From contig CAUJGJ010000107.1 in the NCBI GenBank assembly GCA_963170055.1, positions 104,095 to 168,094 on the forward strand: a stretch of 64,000 nucleotides of DNA, in the 5' to 3' direction. Source of the DNA: Halisarca cf. caerulea. Its lineage: Eukaryota > Porifera > Demospongiae > Chondrillida > Halisarcidae. Under the pieces are notes generated by a model, which made no database searches, was not told the DNA's origin, and worked only from the letters and a program-made list of their open reading frames with translations. Below are positions 21,201 to 35,655 of the stretch, piece by piece (within the stretch, counting starts at the first letter, position 1; every line of letters starts with the position of its first letter). Position numbers and translations under genes: made by a program.

Positions 21201-24200
21201 CATGTGTGTCTACTGGGAATGTGCGTGGTGCTAGTGCCAAATATTGGTATTAGCACCACCATATCCAACACTACACAAATACGCCCACAGCACTTCAGAA
21301 AGGTCATGTGTGTCCACTGGGAATGTGCGTGGTGCTAGTGCCAAATATTGGTATTAGCACCAGCATATCCTACACTACACAGATACGCCCACAGCACTTC
21401 AGAAACTTCATGTGTGTCCCCTGAGAATGTGCGTGGTGCTAGTGCCAAATATTGGTATTAGCACCACCATATCCAACACTACACAAATACGCCCACAGCA
21501 TATAAGAAACTTCATGTGTGTCCACTGGGAAAGTGCGTGGTGCTAGTGCCAAATATTGGTATTAACACCAGCATATCCAACACTACACAAATACGCCCAC
21601 AGCACTTCAGAAACTTCATGTGTGTCCACTGGGAATGTGCGTGGTGCTAGTGCCAAATATTGGTATTAGCACCACCACATCCAACACTACACAAATGCGC
21701 CCACAGTACTTCAGAAAGGTTATGTGTGTCCACTGGGAATGCGCGTGGTGCCAGTGCCAAATATTGGTATTAGCACCAGCATATCCAACACTACACAAAT
21801 ACGCCCACAGCACATCAGAAAGGTCATGTGTGTCCACTGGGAATGTGCGTGGTGCTAGTGCCAAATATTGGTATTAGCACCACCATATCCAACACTACAC
21901 AAATACGCCCACAGCACTTCAGAAAGGTCATGTGTGTCCACTGGGAATGTGCGTGGTGCTAGTGCCAAATATTGGTATTAGCACCAGCATATCCAACATT
22001 ACACAAATACGCCCACAGTAGTTAAAAATCTTCATGTGTGTCCAATGGGAATGTGTGTGGTGCTAGTGCCATATATTGGTATTAGCACCACCATATCCAA
22101 CACTACATAAATACGCCCACAGCACTTCAGAAACTTCATGTGTGTCCACTGGGAATGTGCGTGGTGCTAGTGCCAAATATTGGTATTAGCACCACCATAT
22201 CCAACACTAAACAAAGACGCCCACAGTACTTCAGAAAGGTCATGTGTGTCCACTGGGAATGTGCGTGGTGCTAGTGCCAAATATTGGTATTAGCACCAGC
22301 ATATCCAACATTACACAAATACGCCCACAGTAGTTAAAAATCTTCATGCGTGTCCAATGGGAATGTGTGTGGTGCTAGTGCCATATATTGGTATTAGCAC
22401 CACCATATCCAACACTACACAAATACGCCCACAGCACTTCAGAAACTTCATGTGTGTCCACTGGGAATGTGCGTGGTGCTAGTGCCAAATAATGGTATTA
22501 GCACCAAAATATCCAACACTACACAGATACGCCCACAGCACTTCAGCAAGGTCATGTGTGTCCACTGGGAATGTGCGTGGTGCTAGTGCCAAATATTGGT
22601 ATTAGCACCATCATATCCAACATTACACAAATACGCCCACAGCACTTCAGTAAGGTCATGTGTGTCCACTGGGAATGTGCGTGGTGCTAGTGCCAAATAT
22701 TGGTATTAGCACCAGCATATCCAACACTACACAAATACGCCCACAGCACTTCAGAAACTTCATGTGTGTTCACTGGGAATGTGCGTGGTGTTAGTGCCAA
22801 ATATTGGTATTAGCACCAGCATATCCAACACTACACAAATACGCCCACAGCACTTCAGAAAGGTCATGTGTGTCCACTGGAAATGTGCGTGGTGCTAGTG
22901 CCAAATATTGGTATTAGCACCAGCATATCCAACACTGCACAAATACGCCCACAGCACTTCAGAAAGGTCATGTGTGTCCACAGGGAATGTGCGTGGTGCT
23001 AGTGCCAAATATTGGTATTAGCACCAGCATATCCAACACTACACAAATACGCCCACAGCACTTCAGAAACTTCATGTGTGTCTACTGGGAATGTGCGTGG
23101 TGCTAGTGCCAAATATTGGTATTAGCACCACCATATCCAACACTACACAAATACGCCCACAGCACTTCAGAAAGGTCATGTGTGTCCACTGGGAATGTGC
23201 GTGGTGCTAGTGCCAAATATTGGTATTAGCACCAGCATATCCTACACTACACAGATACGCCCACAGCACTTCAGAAACTTCATGTGTGTCCCCTGAGAAT
23301 GTACGTGGTGCTAGTGCCAAATATTGGTATTAGCACCACCATATCCAACACTACACAAATACGCCCACAGCATATAAGAAACTTCATGTGTGTCCACTGG
23401 GAAAGTGCGTGGTGCTAGTGCCAAATATTGGTATTAACACCAGCATATCCAACACTACACAAATACGCCCACAGCACTTCAGAAACTTCATGTGTGTCCA
23501 CTGGGAATGTGCGTGGTGCTAGTGCCAAATATTGGTATTAGCACCACCACATCCAACACTACACAAATGCGCCCACAGTACTTCAGAAAGGTTATGTGTG
23601 TCCACTGGGAATGCGCGTGGTGCCAGTGCCAAATATTGGTATTAGCACCAGCATATCCAACACTACACAAATACGCCCACAGCACTTCAGAAACTTCATG
23701 TGTGTCCACTGGGAATGTGCGTGGTGCTAGTGCCAAATATTGGTATTAGCACCACCACATCCAACACTACACAAATGCGCCCACAGCACTTCAGAAAGGT
23801 TATGTGTGTCCACTGGGAATGCGCGTGGTGCCAGTGCCAAATATTGGTATTAGCACCAGCATATCCAACACTACACAAATACGCCCACAGCACATCAGAA
23901 AGGTCATGTGTGTCCACTGGGAATGTGCGTGGTGCTAGTGCCAAATATTGGTATTAGCACCACCATATCCAACACTACACAAATACGCCCACAGCACTTC
24001 AGAAAAGTCATGTGTGTCCACTGGGAATGTGCGTGGTGCTAGTGCCAAATATTGGTATTAGCACCAGCATATCCAACATTACACAAATACGCCCACAGTA
24101 GTTAAAAATCTTCATGTGTGTCCAATGGGAATGTGTGTGGTGCTAGTGCCATATATTGGTATTAGCACCACCATATCCAACACTACACAAATACGCCCAC

Positions 24201-24300
24201 AGCACTTCAGAAACTTCATGTGTGTCCACTGGGAATGTGCGTGGTGCTAGTGCCAAATATTGGTATTAGCACCACCATATCCAACACTACACAAATACGC
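15283..24300 (+). repeat. HOR: 18-monomer family of 1872 bp
   Basis: A diagnostic CACTGGAAATG monomer recurs at 15283, 17049, 18921, 20793 and 22873, giving units of 1766, 1872, 1872 and 2080 bp. Between these marks the subtype order is conserved (CACTGCACAAAT, then CCACAGGGAATG, then TCTACTGGG, and so on). The 2080-bp unit carries an extra 208-bp dimer near 21100-21308, a local duplication of the CCACAGGGAATG pair. The 1766-bp unit is one monomer shorter and also has the 2-bp deletion. Copies end near 24.3 kb, where order changes. Confidence 0.85.
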
Positions 24301-25284
24301 CCACAGCACTTCAGAAAGGTCATGTGTGTCCACTGGGAATGTGCGTGGTGCTAGTGCCAAATATTGGTATTAGCACCAGCATATCCAACATTACACAAAT
24401 ACGCCCACAGTAGTTAAAAATCTTCATGTGTGTCCAATGGGAATGTGTGTGGTGCTAGTGCCATATATTGGTATTAGCACCACCATATCCAACACTACAC
24501 AAATACGCCCACAGCACTTCAGAAACTTCATGTGTGTCCACTGGGAATGTGCGTGGTGCTAGTGCCAAATATTGGTATTAGCACCACCATATCTAACACT
24601 AAACAAAGACGCCCACAGTACTTCAGAAAGGTCATGTGTGTCCACTGGGAATGTGCGTGGTGCTAGTGCCAAATATTGGTATTAGCACCAGCATATCCAA
24701 CATTACACAAATACGCCCACAGTAGTTAAAAATCTTCATGCGTCTCCAATGGGAATGTGTGTGGTGCTAGTGCCATATATTGGTATTAGCACCACCATAT
24801 CCAACACTACACAAATACGCCCACAGCACTTCAGAAACTTCATGTGTGTCCACTGGGAATGTGCGTGGTGCTAGTGCCAAATAATGGTATTAGCACCAAA
24901 ATATCCAACACTACACAGATACGCCCTCAGCACTTCAGCAAGGTCATGTGTGTCCACTGGGAATGTGCGTGGTGCTAGTGCCAAATATTGGTATTAGCAC
25001 CATCATATCCAACACTACACAAATACGCCCACAGCACTTCAGTAAGGTCATGTGTGTCCACTGGGAATGTGCGTGGTGCTAGTGCCAAATATTGGTATTA
25101 GCACCAGCATATCCAACATTACACAAATACGCCTACAGCATATAAGAAACTTCATGTGTGTCCACTGGGAATGTGCGTGGTGCTAGTGCCAAATATTGGT
25201 ATTAGCACCACCACATCCAACACTACACAAATGCGCCCACAGTACTTCAGAAAGGTCATGTGTGTCCACTGGGAATGCGCGTGG

Positions 25285-27160
25285 TGCCAGTGCCAAATAT
25301 TGGTATTAGCACCAGCATATCCAACATTACACAAATACGCCCACAGTAGTTAAGAATCTTCATGTGTGTCCACTGGGAATTTTTGTGGTGCTAGTGCCCA
25401 ATATTGGTATTAGCACCAGCATATCCAACACTACACAAATACGCCCACAGATCTTCAGAAACTTCATGTGTGTCTACTGGGAATGTGCGTGGTGCTAGTA
25501 CCAAATATTTGTATTTGCACCAGCATATCCAACGCTACACAAATACGCCCACAGCACTTCAGAAAGGTCATGTGTGTCCACTGGGAATGTGCGTGGTGCT
25601 AGTGCCAAATATTGGTATTAGCACCACCATATCCAACACTACACAAATACGCCCACAGCACTTCAGAAACTTCATGTGTGTCCACTGGGAATATGCGTGG
25701 TGCTAGTGCCAAATATTGGTATTAGCACCAGCATATCCAACTCTACACAAATACGCCCACAGTAGTTAAAAATCTTCATGTGTGTCCACTGGGAATGTGC
25801 GTGGTGCTAGTGCCAAATATTTTTATTAGTACCACCATATCCAACATTACACAAATACGCCCACAGCACTTCAGAAACTTCATGTGTGTCCACTGGGAAT
25901 GTGCGTGGTGCTAGTGCCATATATTGGTATTAGCACCACCATATCCAACAATACAAAAATACGCCCACAGCACTTCAGAAACTTCATGTGTGTTCACTGG
26001 GAATGTGCGTGGTGCTAGTGCCAAATATTGGTATTAGCACCACCATATCCAACACTACACAAATACGCCCACAGCACTTCAGAAAGGTGATATGTGTCCA
26101 CTGGAAAAGTGCGTGGTGCTAGTGCCAAATATTGGTATTAGCACCAGCATATCCAACACTACACAAATACGCCCATAGAACTTCAGAAACTCCATGTGTG
26201 TTCACTGGGAATGTGCGTGGTGCTAGTGCCAAATATTGGTATTAGCACCAGCATATCCAACATTACACAAATACGCCCACAGTAGTTAAGAATCTTCATG
26301 TGTGTCCACTGGGAATTTTTGTGGTGCTAGTGCCCAATATTGGTATTAGCACCAGCATATCCAACACTACACAAATACGCCCACAGATCTTCAGAAACTT
26401 CATGTGTGTCTACTGGGAATGTGCGTGGTGCTAGTACCAAATATTTGTATTTGCACCAGCATATCCAACGCTACACAAATACGCCCACAGCACTTCAGAA
26501 AGGTCATGTGTGTCCACTGGGAATGTGCGTGGTGCTAGTGCCAAATATTGGTATTAGCACCACCATATCCAACACTACACAAATACGCCCACAGCACTTC
26601 AGAAACTTCATGTGTGTCCACTGGGAATATGCGTGGTGCTAGTGCCAAATATTGGTATTAGCACCAGCATATCCAACTCTACACAAATACGCCCACAGTA
26701 GTTAAAAATCTTCATGTGTGTCCACTGGGAATGTGCGTGGTGCTAGTGCCAAATATTTTTATTAGTACCACCATATCCAACATTACACAAATACGCCCAC
26801 AGCACTTCAGAAACTTCATGTGTGTCCACTGGGAATGTGCGTGGTGCTAGTGCCAAATATTGGTATTAGCACCACCATATCCAACAATACAAAAATACGC
26901 CCACAGCACTTCAGAAACTTCATGTGTGTTCACTGGGAATGTGCGTGGTGCTAGTGCCAAATATTGGTATTAGCACCACCATATCCAACACTACACAAAT
27001 ACGCCCACAGCACTTCAGAAAGGTGATATGTGTCCACTGGGAAAGTGCGTGGTGCTAGTGCCAAATATTGGTATTAGCACCAGCATATCCAACACTACAC
27101 AAATACGCCCACAGAACTTCAGAAACTAAATGTGTGTTCACTGGGAATGTGCGTGGTGCT
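25285..27160 (+). repeat. HOR: 9-monomer unit of 936 bp, two copies
   Basis: A block containing the distinctive GGGAATTTTTGTGG monomer, the TAGTGCCCAATATTGG monomer and the ATTTGTATTTGCACC monomer occurs at about 25285-26220 and again at about 26221-27160. The offset is exactly 936 bp and there are few differences. Confidence 0.83.
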
Positions 27161-28559
27161 AGTGCCAAATATTGGTATTAGCACCAGCATATCCAACAGT
27201 ACACAAATACGCCCACAGCACTTCAGAAAGGGCATGTGTGTCAACTGGGAACGTGCGTGGTGCTAGTGCCAAATATTGGTATTAGCACCAGCATATCCAA
27301 CACTACACAAATACGCCCACAGAACTTCAGAAACTTCATGTGTGTCCACTGGGAATGTGCGTGGTGCTAGTGCCAAATATTGGTATTAGCATCAGCATAT
27401 CAAACACCACACAAATACGCTCACAGCACTTCAGAAACTTAATGTGTGTCTACTGGGAATGTGCGTGGTGCTAGTGCCAAATATTGGTATTAGCACCAGC
27501 ATATCCAACATAACACAAATACGCCCACAGTAGTTAAAAATCTTCATGTGTGTCCAATGGGAATGTGTGTGGTGCTAGTGCCATATATTGGTATTAGCAC
27601 CACCATATCCAACACTACACAAATACGCCCACAGCACTTCAGAAACTTCATGTGTGTCCACTGGGAATGTGCGTGGTGCTAGTGCCAAATAATGGTATTA
27701 GCACCAAAATATCCAACACTACACAGATACGCCCACAGCACTTCAGCAAGGTCATGTGTGTCCACTGGGAATGTGCGTGGTGCTAGTGCCAAATATTGGT
27801 ATTAGCACCATCATATCCAACACTACACAAATACGCCCACAGCACTTCAGTAAGGTCATGTGTGTCCACTGGGAATGTGCGTGGTGCTAGTGCCAAATAT
27901 TGGTATTAGCACCAGCATATCCAACATTACACAAATACGCCCACAGCATATAAGAAACTTCATGTGTGTCCACTGGGAATGTGCGTGGTGCTAGTGCCAA
28001 ATATTGGTATTAGCACCACCACATCCAACACTACACAAATGCGCCCACAGTACTTCAGAAAGGTCATGTGTGTCCACTGGGAATGCGCGTGGTGCCAGTG
28101 CCAAATATTGGTATTAGCACCAGCATATCCAACATTACACAAATACGCCCACAGTAGTTAAGAATCTTCATGTGTGTCCACTGGGAATGTTTGTGGTGCT
28201 AGTGCCCAATATTGGTATTAGCACCAGCATATCCAACATTACACAAATACGCCCACAGATCTTCAGAAACTTCATGTGTATCTGCTGGGAATGTGCGTGG
28301 TGCTAGTACCAAATATTTGTATTTGCACCAGCATATCCAACGCTACACAAATACGCCCACAGCACTTCAGAAAGGTCATGTGTGTCCACTGGGAATGTGC
28401 GTGGTGCTAGTGCCAAATATTGGTATTAGCACCACCATATCCAACACTACACAAATACGCCCACAGCACTTCAGAAAGGTCATGTGTGTCCACTGGGAAT
28501 GTGCGTGGTGCTAGTGCCAAATATTGGTATTAGCACCAGCATATCCAACATTACACAAA

Positions 28560-31500
28560 TACGCCCACAGTAGTTAAAAATCTTCATGTGTGTCCAATGG
28601 GAATGTGTGTGGTGCTAGTGCCATATATTGGTATTAGCACCACCATATCCAACACTACACAAATACGCCCACAGCACTTCAGAAACTTCATATGTGTCCA
28701 CTGGGAATGTGCGTGGTGCTAGTGCCAAATATTGGTATTAGCACCAGCATATCCAACACTACACAAATACGCCCACAGCACTTCAGAAAGGTCATGTGTG
28801 TCCACTGGGAATGTGCGTGGTGCTAGTGCCAAATATTGGTATTAGCACCAGCATATCCAACTCTACACAAATACGCCCACAGTAGTTAAAAATCTTCATG
28901 TGTGTCCACTGGGAATGTGCGTGGTGCTAGTGCCAAATATTTTTATTAGCACCACCATATCCAACATTACACAAATACGCCCACAGCACTTCAGAAACTT
29001 CATGTGTGTCCACTGGGAATGTGCGTGGTGCTAGTGCCAAATATTGGTATTAGCACCACCATATCCAACAATACAAAAATACGCCCACAGCACTTCAGAA
29101 ACTTCATGTGTGTTCACTGGGAATGTGCGTGGTGCTAGTGCCAAATATTGGTATTAGCACCACCATATCCAACACTACACAAATACGCCCACAGCACTTC
29201 AGAAAGGTGATATGTGTCCACTGGGAAAGTGCGTGGTGCTAGTGCCAAATATTGGTATTAGCACCAGCATATCCAACACTACACAAATACGCCCACAGAA
29301 CTTCAGAAACTCCATGTGTGTTCACTGGGAATGTGCGTGGTGCTCGTGCCAAATATTGGTATTAGCACCAGCATATCCAACAGTACACAAATACGCCCAC
29401 AGCACTTCAGAAAGGGCATGTGTGTCCACTGGGAATGTGCGTGGTGCTAGTGCCAAATATTGGTATTAGCACCACCATATCCAACACTACACAAATACGC
29501 CCACAGAACTTCAGAAACTTCATGTGTGTCCACTGGGAATGTGCGTGGTGCTAGTGCCAAATATTGGTATTAGCATCAGCATATCAAACACCACACAAAT
29601 ACGCTCACAGCACTTCAGAAACTTCATGTGTGTCTACTGGGAATGTGCGTGGTGCTAGTGCCAAATATTGTTATTAGCACCAGCATATCCAACATAACAC
29701 AAATACGCCCACAGTAGTTAAAAATCTTCATGTGTGTCCAATGGGAATGTGTGTGGTGCTAGTGCCATATATTGGTATTAGCACCACCATATCCAACACT
29801 ACACAAATACGCCCACAGCACTTCAGAAACTTCATGTGTGTCCACTGGGAATGTGCGTGGTGCTAGTGCCAAATATTGGTATTAGCACCAGCATATCCAA
29901 CACTAAACAAAGACGCCCACAGCACTTCAGAAAGGTCATGTGTGTCCACTGGGAATGTGCGTGGTGCTAGTGCCAAATATTGGTATTAGCACCAGCATAT
30001 CCAACATTACACAAATACGCCCACAGTAGTTAAAAATCTTCATGCGTGTCCAATGGGAATGTGTGTGGTGCTAGTGCCATATATTGGTATTAGCACCACC
30101 ATATCCAACACTACACAAATACGCCCACAGCACTTCAGAAACTTCATGTGTGTCCACTGGGAATGTGCGTGGTGCTAGTGCCAAATAATGGTATTAGCAC
30201 CAGCATATCCAACACTACACAGATACGCCCACAGCACTTCAGCAAGGTCATGTGTGTCCACTGGGAATGTGCGTGGTGCTAGTGCCAAATATTGGTAATA
30301 GCACCATCATATCCAACACTACACAAATACGCCCACAGCACTTCAGTAAGGTCATGTGTGTCCACTGGGAATGTGCGTGGTGCTAGTGCCAAATATTGGT
30401 ATTAGCACCAGCATATCCAACATTACACAAATACGCCCACAGCATATAAGAAACTTCATGTGTGTCCACTGGGAAAGTGCGTGGTGCTAGTGCCAAATAT
30501 TGGTATTAGCACCAGTATATCCAACACTACACAAATACGCCCACAGATCTTCATAAACTTCATGTGTGTCTACTGGGAATGTGCGTGGTGCTAGTACCAA
30601 ATATTTGTATTTGCACCAGCATATCCAACGCTACACAAATACGCCCACAGCACTTCAGAAAGGTCATGTGTGTCCACTGGGAATGTGCGTGGTGCTAGTG
30701 CCAAATATTGGTATTAGCACCACCATATCCAACACTACACAAATACGCCCACAGCACTGCAGAAAGGTCATGTGTGTCCACTGGGAATGTGCGTGGTGCT
30801 AGTGCCAAATAATGGTATTAGCACCAGCATATCCAACACTACACAGATACGCCCACAGCACTTCAGAAACTTCATGTGTGTCCTTTGACAATGTGCGTGG
30901 TGCTAGTGCCAAATATTGGTATTAGCACCAGCATATCCAACACTACACAAATACGCCCACAGCACTTCAGAAAGGTCATGTGTGTCCACTGGGAATGTGC
31001 GTGGTGTTAGTGCCAAATATTGGTATTAGCACCAGCATATCCAACTCTACACAAATACGCCCACAGTAGTTAAAAATCTTCATGTGTGTCCAATGGGAAT
31101 GTGTGTGGTGCTAGTGCCATATATTGGTATTAGCACCACCATATCCAACACTACACAAATACGCCCACAGCACTTCAGAAACTTCATATGTGTCCACTGG
31201 GAATGTGCGTGGTGCTAGTGCCAAATATTGGTATTAGCACCAGCATATCCAACACTACACAAATACGCCCACAGCACTTCAGAAAGGTCATGTGTGTCCA
31301 CTGGGAATGTGCGTGGTGCTAGTGCCAAATATTGGTATTAGCACCAGCATATCCAACTCTACACAAATACGCCCACAGTAGTTAAAAATCTTCATGTGTG
31401 TCCACTGGGAATGTGCGTGGTGCTAGTGCCAAATATTTTTATTAGCACCACCATATCCAACATTACACAAATACGCCCACAGCACTTCAGAAACTTCATG

Positions 31501-34500
31501 TGTGTCCACTGGGAATGTGCGTGGTTCTAGTGCCAAATATTGGTATTAGCACCACCATATCCAACAATACAAAAATACGCCCACAGCACTTCAGAAACTT
31601 CATGTGTGTTCACTGGGAATGTGCGTGGTGCTAGTGCCAAATATTGGTATTAGCACCACCATATCCAACACTACACAAATACGCCCACAGCACTTCAGAA
31701 AGGTGATATGTGTCCACTGGGAAAGTGCGTGGTGCTAGTGCCAAATATTGGTATTAGCACCAGCATATCCAACACTACACAAATACGCCCACAGAACTTC
31801 AGAAACTCCATGTGTGTTCACTGGGAATGTGCGTGGTGCTCGTGCCAAATATTGGTATTAGCACCAGCATATCCAACAGTACACAAATACGCCCACAGCA
31901 CTTCAGAAAGGGCATGTGTGTCCACTGGGAATGTGCGTGGTGCTAGTGCCAAATATTGGTATTAGCACCACCATATCCAACACTACACAAATACGCCCAC
32001 AGAACTTCAGAAACTTCATGTGTGTCCACTGGGAATGTGCGTGGTGCTAGTGCCAAATATTGGTATTAGCATCAGCATATCAAACACCACACAAATACGC
32101 TCACAGCACTTCAGAAACTTCATGTGTGTCTACTGGGAATGTGCGTGGTGCTAGTGCCAAATATTGGTATTAGCACCAGCATATCCAACATAACACAAAT
32201 ACGCCCACAGTAGTTAAAAATCTTCATGTGTGTCCAATGGGAATGTGTGTGGTGCTAGTGCCATATATTGGTATTAGCACCACCATATCCAACACTACAC
32301 AAATACGCCCACAGCACTTCAGAAACTTCATGTGTGTCCACTGGGAATGTGCGTGGTGCTAGTGCCAAATATTGGTATTAGCACCAGCATATCCAACACT
32401 AAACAAAGACGCCCACAGCACTTCAGAAAGGTCATGTGTGTCCACTGGGAATGTGCGTGGTGCTAGTGCCAAATATTGGTATTAGCACCAGCATATCCAA
32501 CATTACACAAATACGCCCACAGTAGTTAAAAATCTTCATGCGTGTCCAATGGGAATGTGTGTGGTGCTAGTGCCATATATTGGTATTAGCACCACCATAT
32601 CCAACACTACACAAATACGCCCACAGCACTTCAGAAACTTCATGTGTGTCCACTGGGAATGTGCGTGGTGCTAGTGCCAAATAATGGTATTAGCAACAGC
32701 ATATCCAACACTACACAGATACGCCCACAGCACTTCAGCAAGGTCATGTGTGTCCACTGGGAATGTGCGTGGTGCTAGTGCCAAATATTGGTAATAGCAC
32801 CATCATATCCAACACTACACAAATACGCCCACAGCACTTCAGTAAGGTCATGTGTGTCCACTGGGAATGTGCGTGGTGCTAGTGCCAAATATTGGTATTA
32901 GCACCAGCATATCCAACATTACACAAATACGCCCACAGCATATAAGAAACTTCATGTGTGTCCACTGGGAAAGTGCGTGGTGCTAGTGCCAAATATTGGT
33001 ATTAGCACCAGTATATCCAACACTACACAAATACGCCCACAGATCTTCATAAACTTCATGTGTGTCTACTGGGAATGTGCGTGGTGCTAGTACCAAATAT
33101 TTGTATTTGCACCAGCATATCCAACGCTACACAAATACGCCCACAGCACTTCAGAAAGGTCATGTGTGTCCACTGGGAATGTGCGTGGTGCTAGTGCCAA
33201 ATATTGGTATTAGCACCACCATATCCAACACTACACAAATACGCCCACAGCACTGCAGAAAGGTCATGTGTGTCCACTGGGAATGTGCGTGGTGCTAGTG
33301 CCAAATAATGGTATTAGCACCAGCATATCCAACACTACACAGATACGCCCACAGCACTTCAGAAACTTCATGTGTGTCCTTTGACAATGTGCGTGGTGCT
33401 AGTGCCAAATATTGGTATTAGCACCAGCATATCCAACACTACACAAATACGCCCACAGCACTTCAGAAAGGTCATGTGTGTCCACTGGGAATGTGCGTGG
33501 TGTTAGTGCCAAATATTGGTATTAGCACCAGCATATCCAACTCTACACAAATACGCCCACAGTAGTTAAAAATCTTCATGTGTGTCCACTGGGAATGTGC
33601 GTGGTGCTAGTGCCAAATATTTTTATTAGCACCACCATATCCAACACTACAGAAATACGCCCACAGCACTTCAGAAACTTCATGTGTGTCCACTGGGAAT
33701 GTGCGTGGTGCTAGTGCCAAATATTGGTATTAGCACCACCATATCCAACAATACAAAAATACGCCCACAGCACTTCAGAAACTTCATGTGAGTTCACTGG
33801 GAATGTGCGTGGTGCTAGTGCCAAATATTGGTATTAGCACCACCATATCCAACACTACACAAATACGCCCACAGCACTTCAGAAAGGTGATATGTGTCCA
33901 CTGGGAAAGGGCGTGGTGCTAGTGCCAAATATTGGTATTAGCAAAAGCATATCCAACACTACACAAATACGCCCACAGAACTTCAGAAACTCCATGTGTG
34001 TTCACTGGGAATGTGCGTGGTGCTAGTGCCAAATATTGGTATTAGCACCACCATATCCAACACTACACAAATACGCCCACAGCACTTCAGAAAGGTCATG
34101 TGTGTCCACTGGGAATGTGCGTGGTGCTAGTGCCAAATATTGGTATTAGCATCAGCATATCAAACACCACACAAATACGCTCACAGCACTTCAGAAACTT
34201 AATGTGTGTCTACTGGGAATGTGCGTGGTGCTAGTGCCAAATATTGGTATTAGCACCAGCATATCCAACATTACACAAATACGCCCACAGTAGTTAAAAA
34301 TCTTCATGTGTGTCCAATGGGAATGTGTGTGGTGCTAGTGCCATATATTGGTATTAGCACCACCATATCCAACACTACACAAATACGCCCACAGCACTTC
34401 AGAAACTTCATGTGTGTCCACTGGGAATGTGCGTGGTGCTAGTGCCAAATATTGGTATTAGCACCAGCATATCCAACACTAAACAAAGACGCCCACAGCA

Positions 34501-34830
34501 CTTCAGAAAGGTCATGTGTGTCCACTGGGAATGTGCGTGGTGCTAGTGCCAAATATTGGTATTAGCACCAGCATATCCAACATTACACAAATACGCCCAC
34601 AGTAGTTAAAAATCTTCATGCGTGTCCAATGGGAATGTGTGTGGTGCTAGTGCCATATATTGGTATTAGCACCACCATATCCAACACTACACAAATACGC
34701 CCACAGCACTTCAGAAACTTCATGTGTGTCCACTGGGAATGTGCGTGGTGCTAGTGCCAAATAATGGTATTAGCACCAGCATATCCAACACTACACAGAT
34801 ACGCCCACAGCACTTCAGCAAGGTCATGTG
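28560..34830 (+). repeat. HOR: 24-monomer unit of 2496 bp
   Basis: Two full copies (about 28560-31055 and 31056-33551) share all marker monomers at 2496 bp, for example TCATATGTGTCC at 28686 and 31182, GGTGATATGTGTCC, GGTGCTCGTGCC and TCCTTTGACAATG. A third, shortened copy starts near 33552. Its offset from copy 2 is 2184 bp (21 monomers), meaning three monomers were lost. It carries new variants such as GAAAGGGCGTGG and GCAAAAGCATATCC. Confidence 0.85.
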
Positions 34831-35655
34831 TGTCCACTGGGAATGTGCGTGGTGCTAGTGCCAAATATTGGTATTAGCACCAGCATATCCAACACTACAC
34901 AAATACGCCCACAGTACTTCAGAAAGGTCATGTGTGTCCACTGGGAATGTGCGTGGTGTCAGTGCCAACTATTGGTATTAGCACCAGCATATCCAACATT
35001 ACACAAATACGCCCACAGTAGTTAATAATCTTCATGTGTGTCCACTGGGAATGTGTGTGGTGCTAGTTCCAAATATTGGTATTAGCACCAGCATATCCAA
35101 CACTACACAAATACGCCCACAGCACTTCAGAAAGGTCATGTGTGTCCACAGGGAATGTGCGTGGTGCTAGTGCCAAATATTGGTATTAGCACCAGCATAT
35201 CCAACACTACACAAATACGCCCACAGCACTTCAGAAACTTCATGTGTGTCTACTGGGAATGTGCGTGGTGCTAGTGCCAAATATTGGTATTAGCACCACC
35301 ATATCCAACACTACACAAATACGCCCACAGCACTTCAGAAAGGTCATGTGTGTCCACTGGGAATGTGCGTGGTGCTAGTGCCAAATATTGGTATTAGCAC
35401 CAGCATATCCTACACTACACTGATACGCCCACAGCACTTCAGAAACTTCATGTGTGTCCCCTGAGAATGTGCGTGGTGCTAGTGCCAAATATTGGTATTA
35501 GCACCACCATATCCAACACTACACAAATACGCCCACAGCATATAAGAAACTTCATGTGTGTCCACTGGGAAAGTGCGTGGTGCTAGTGCCAAATATTGGT
35601 ATTAACACCAGCATATCCAACACTACACAAATACGCCCACAGCACTTCAGAAACT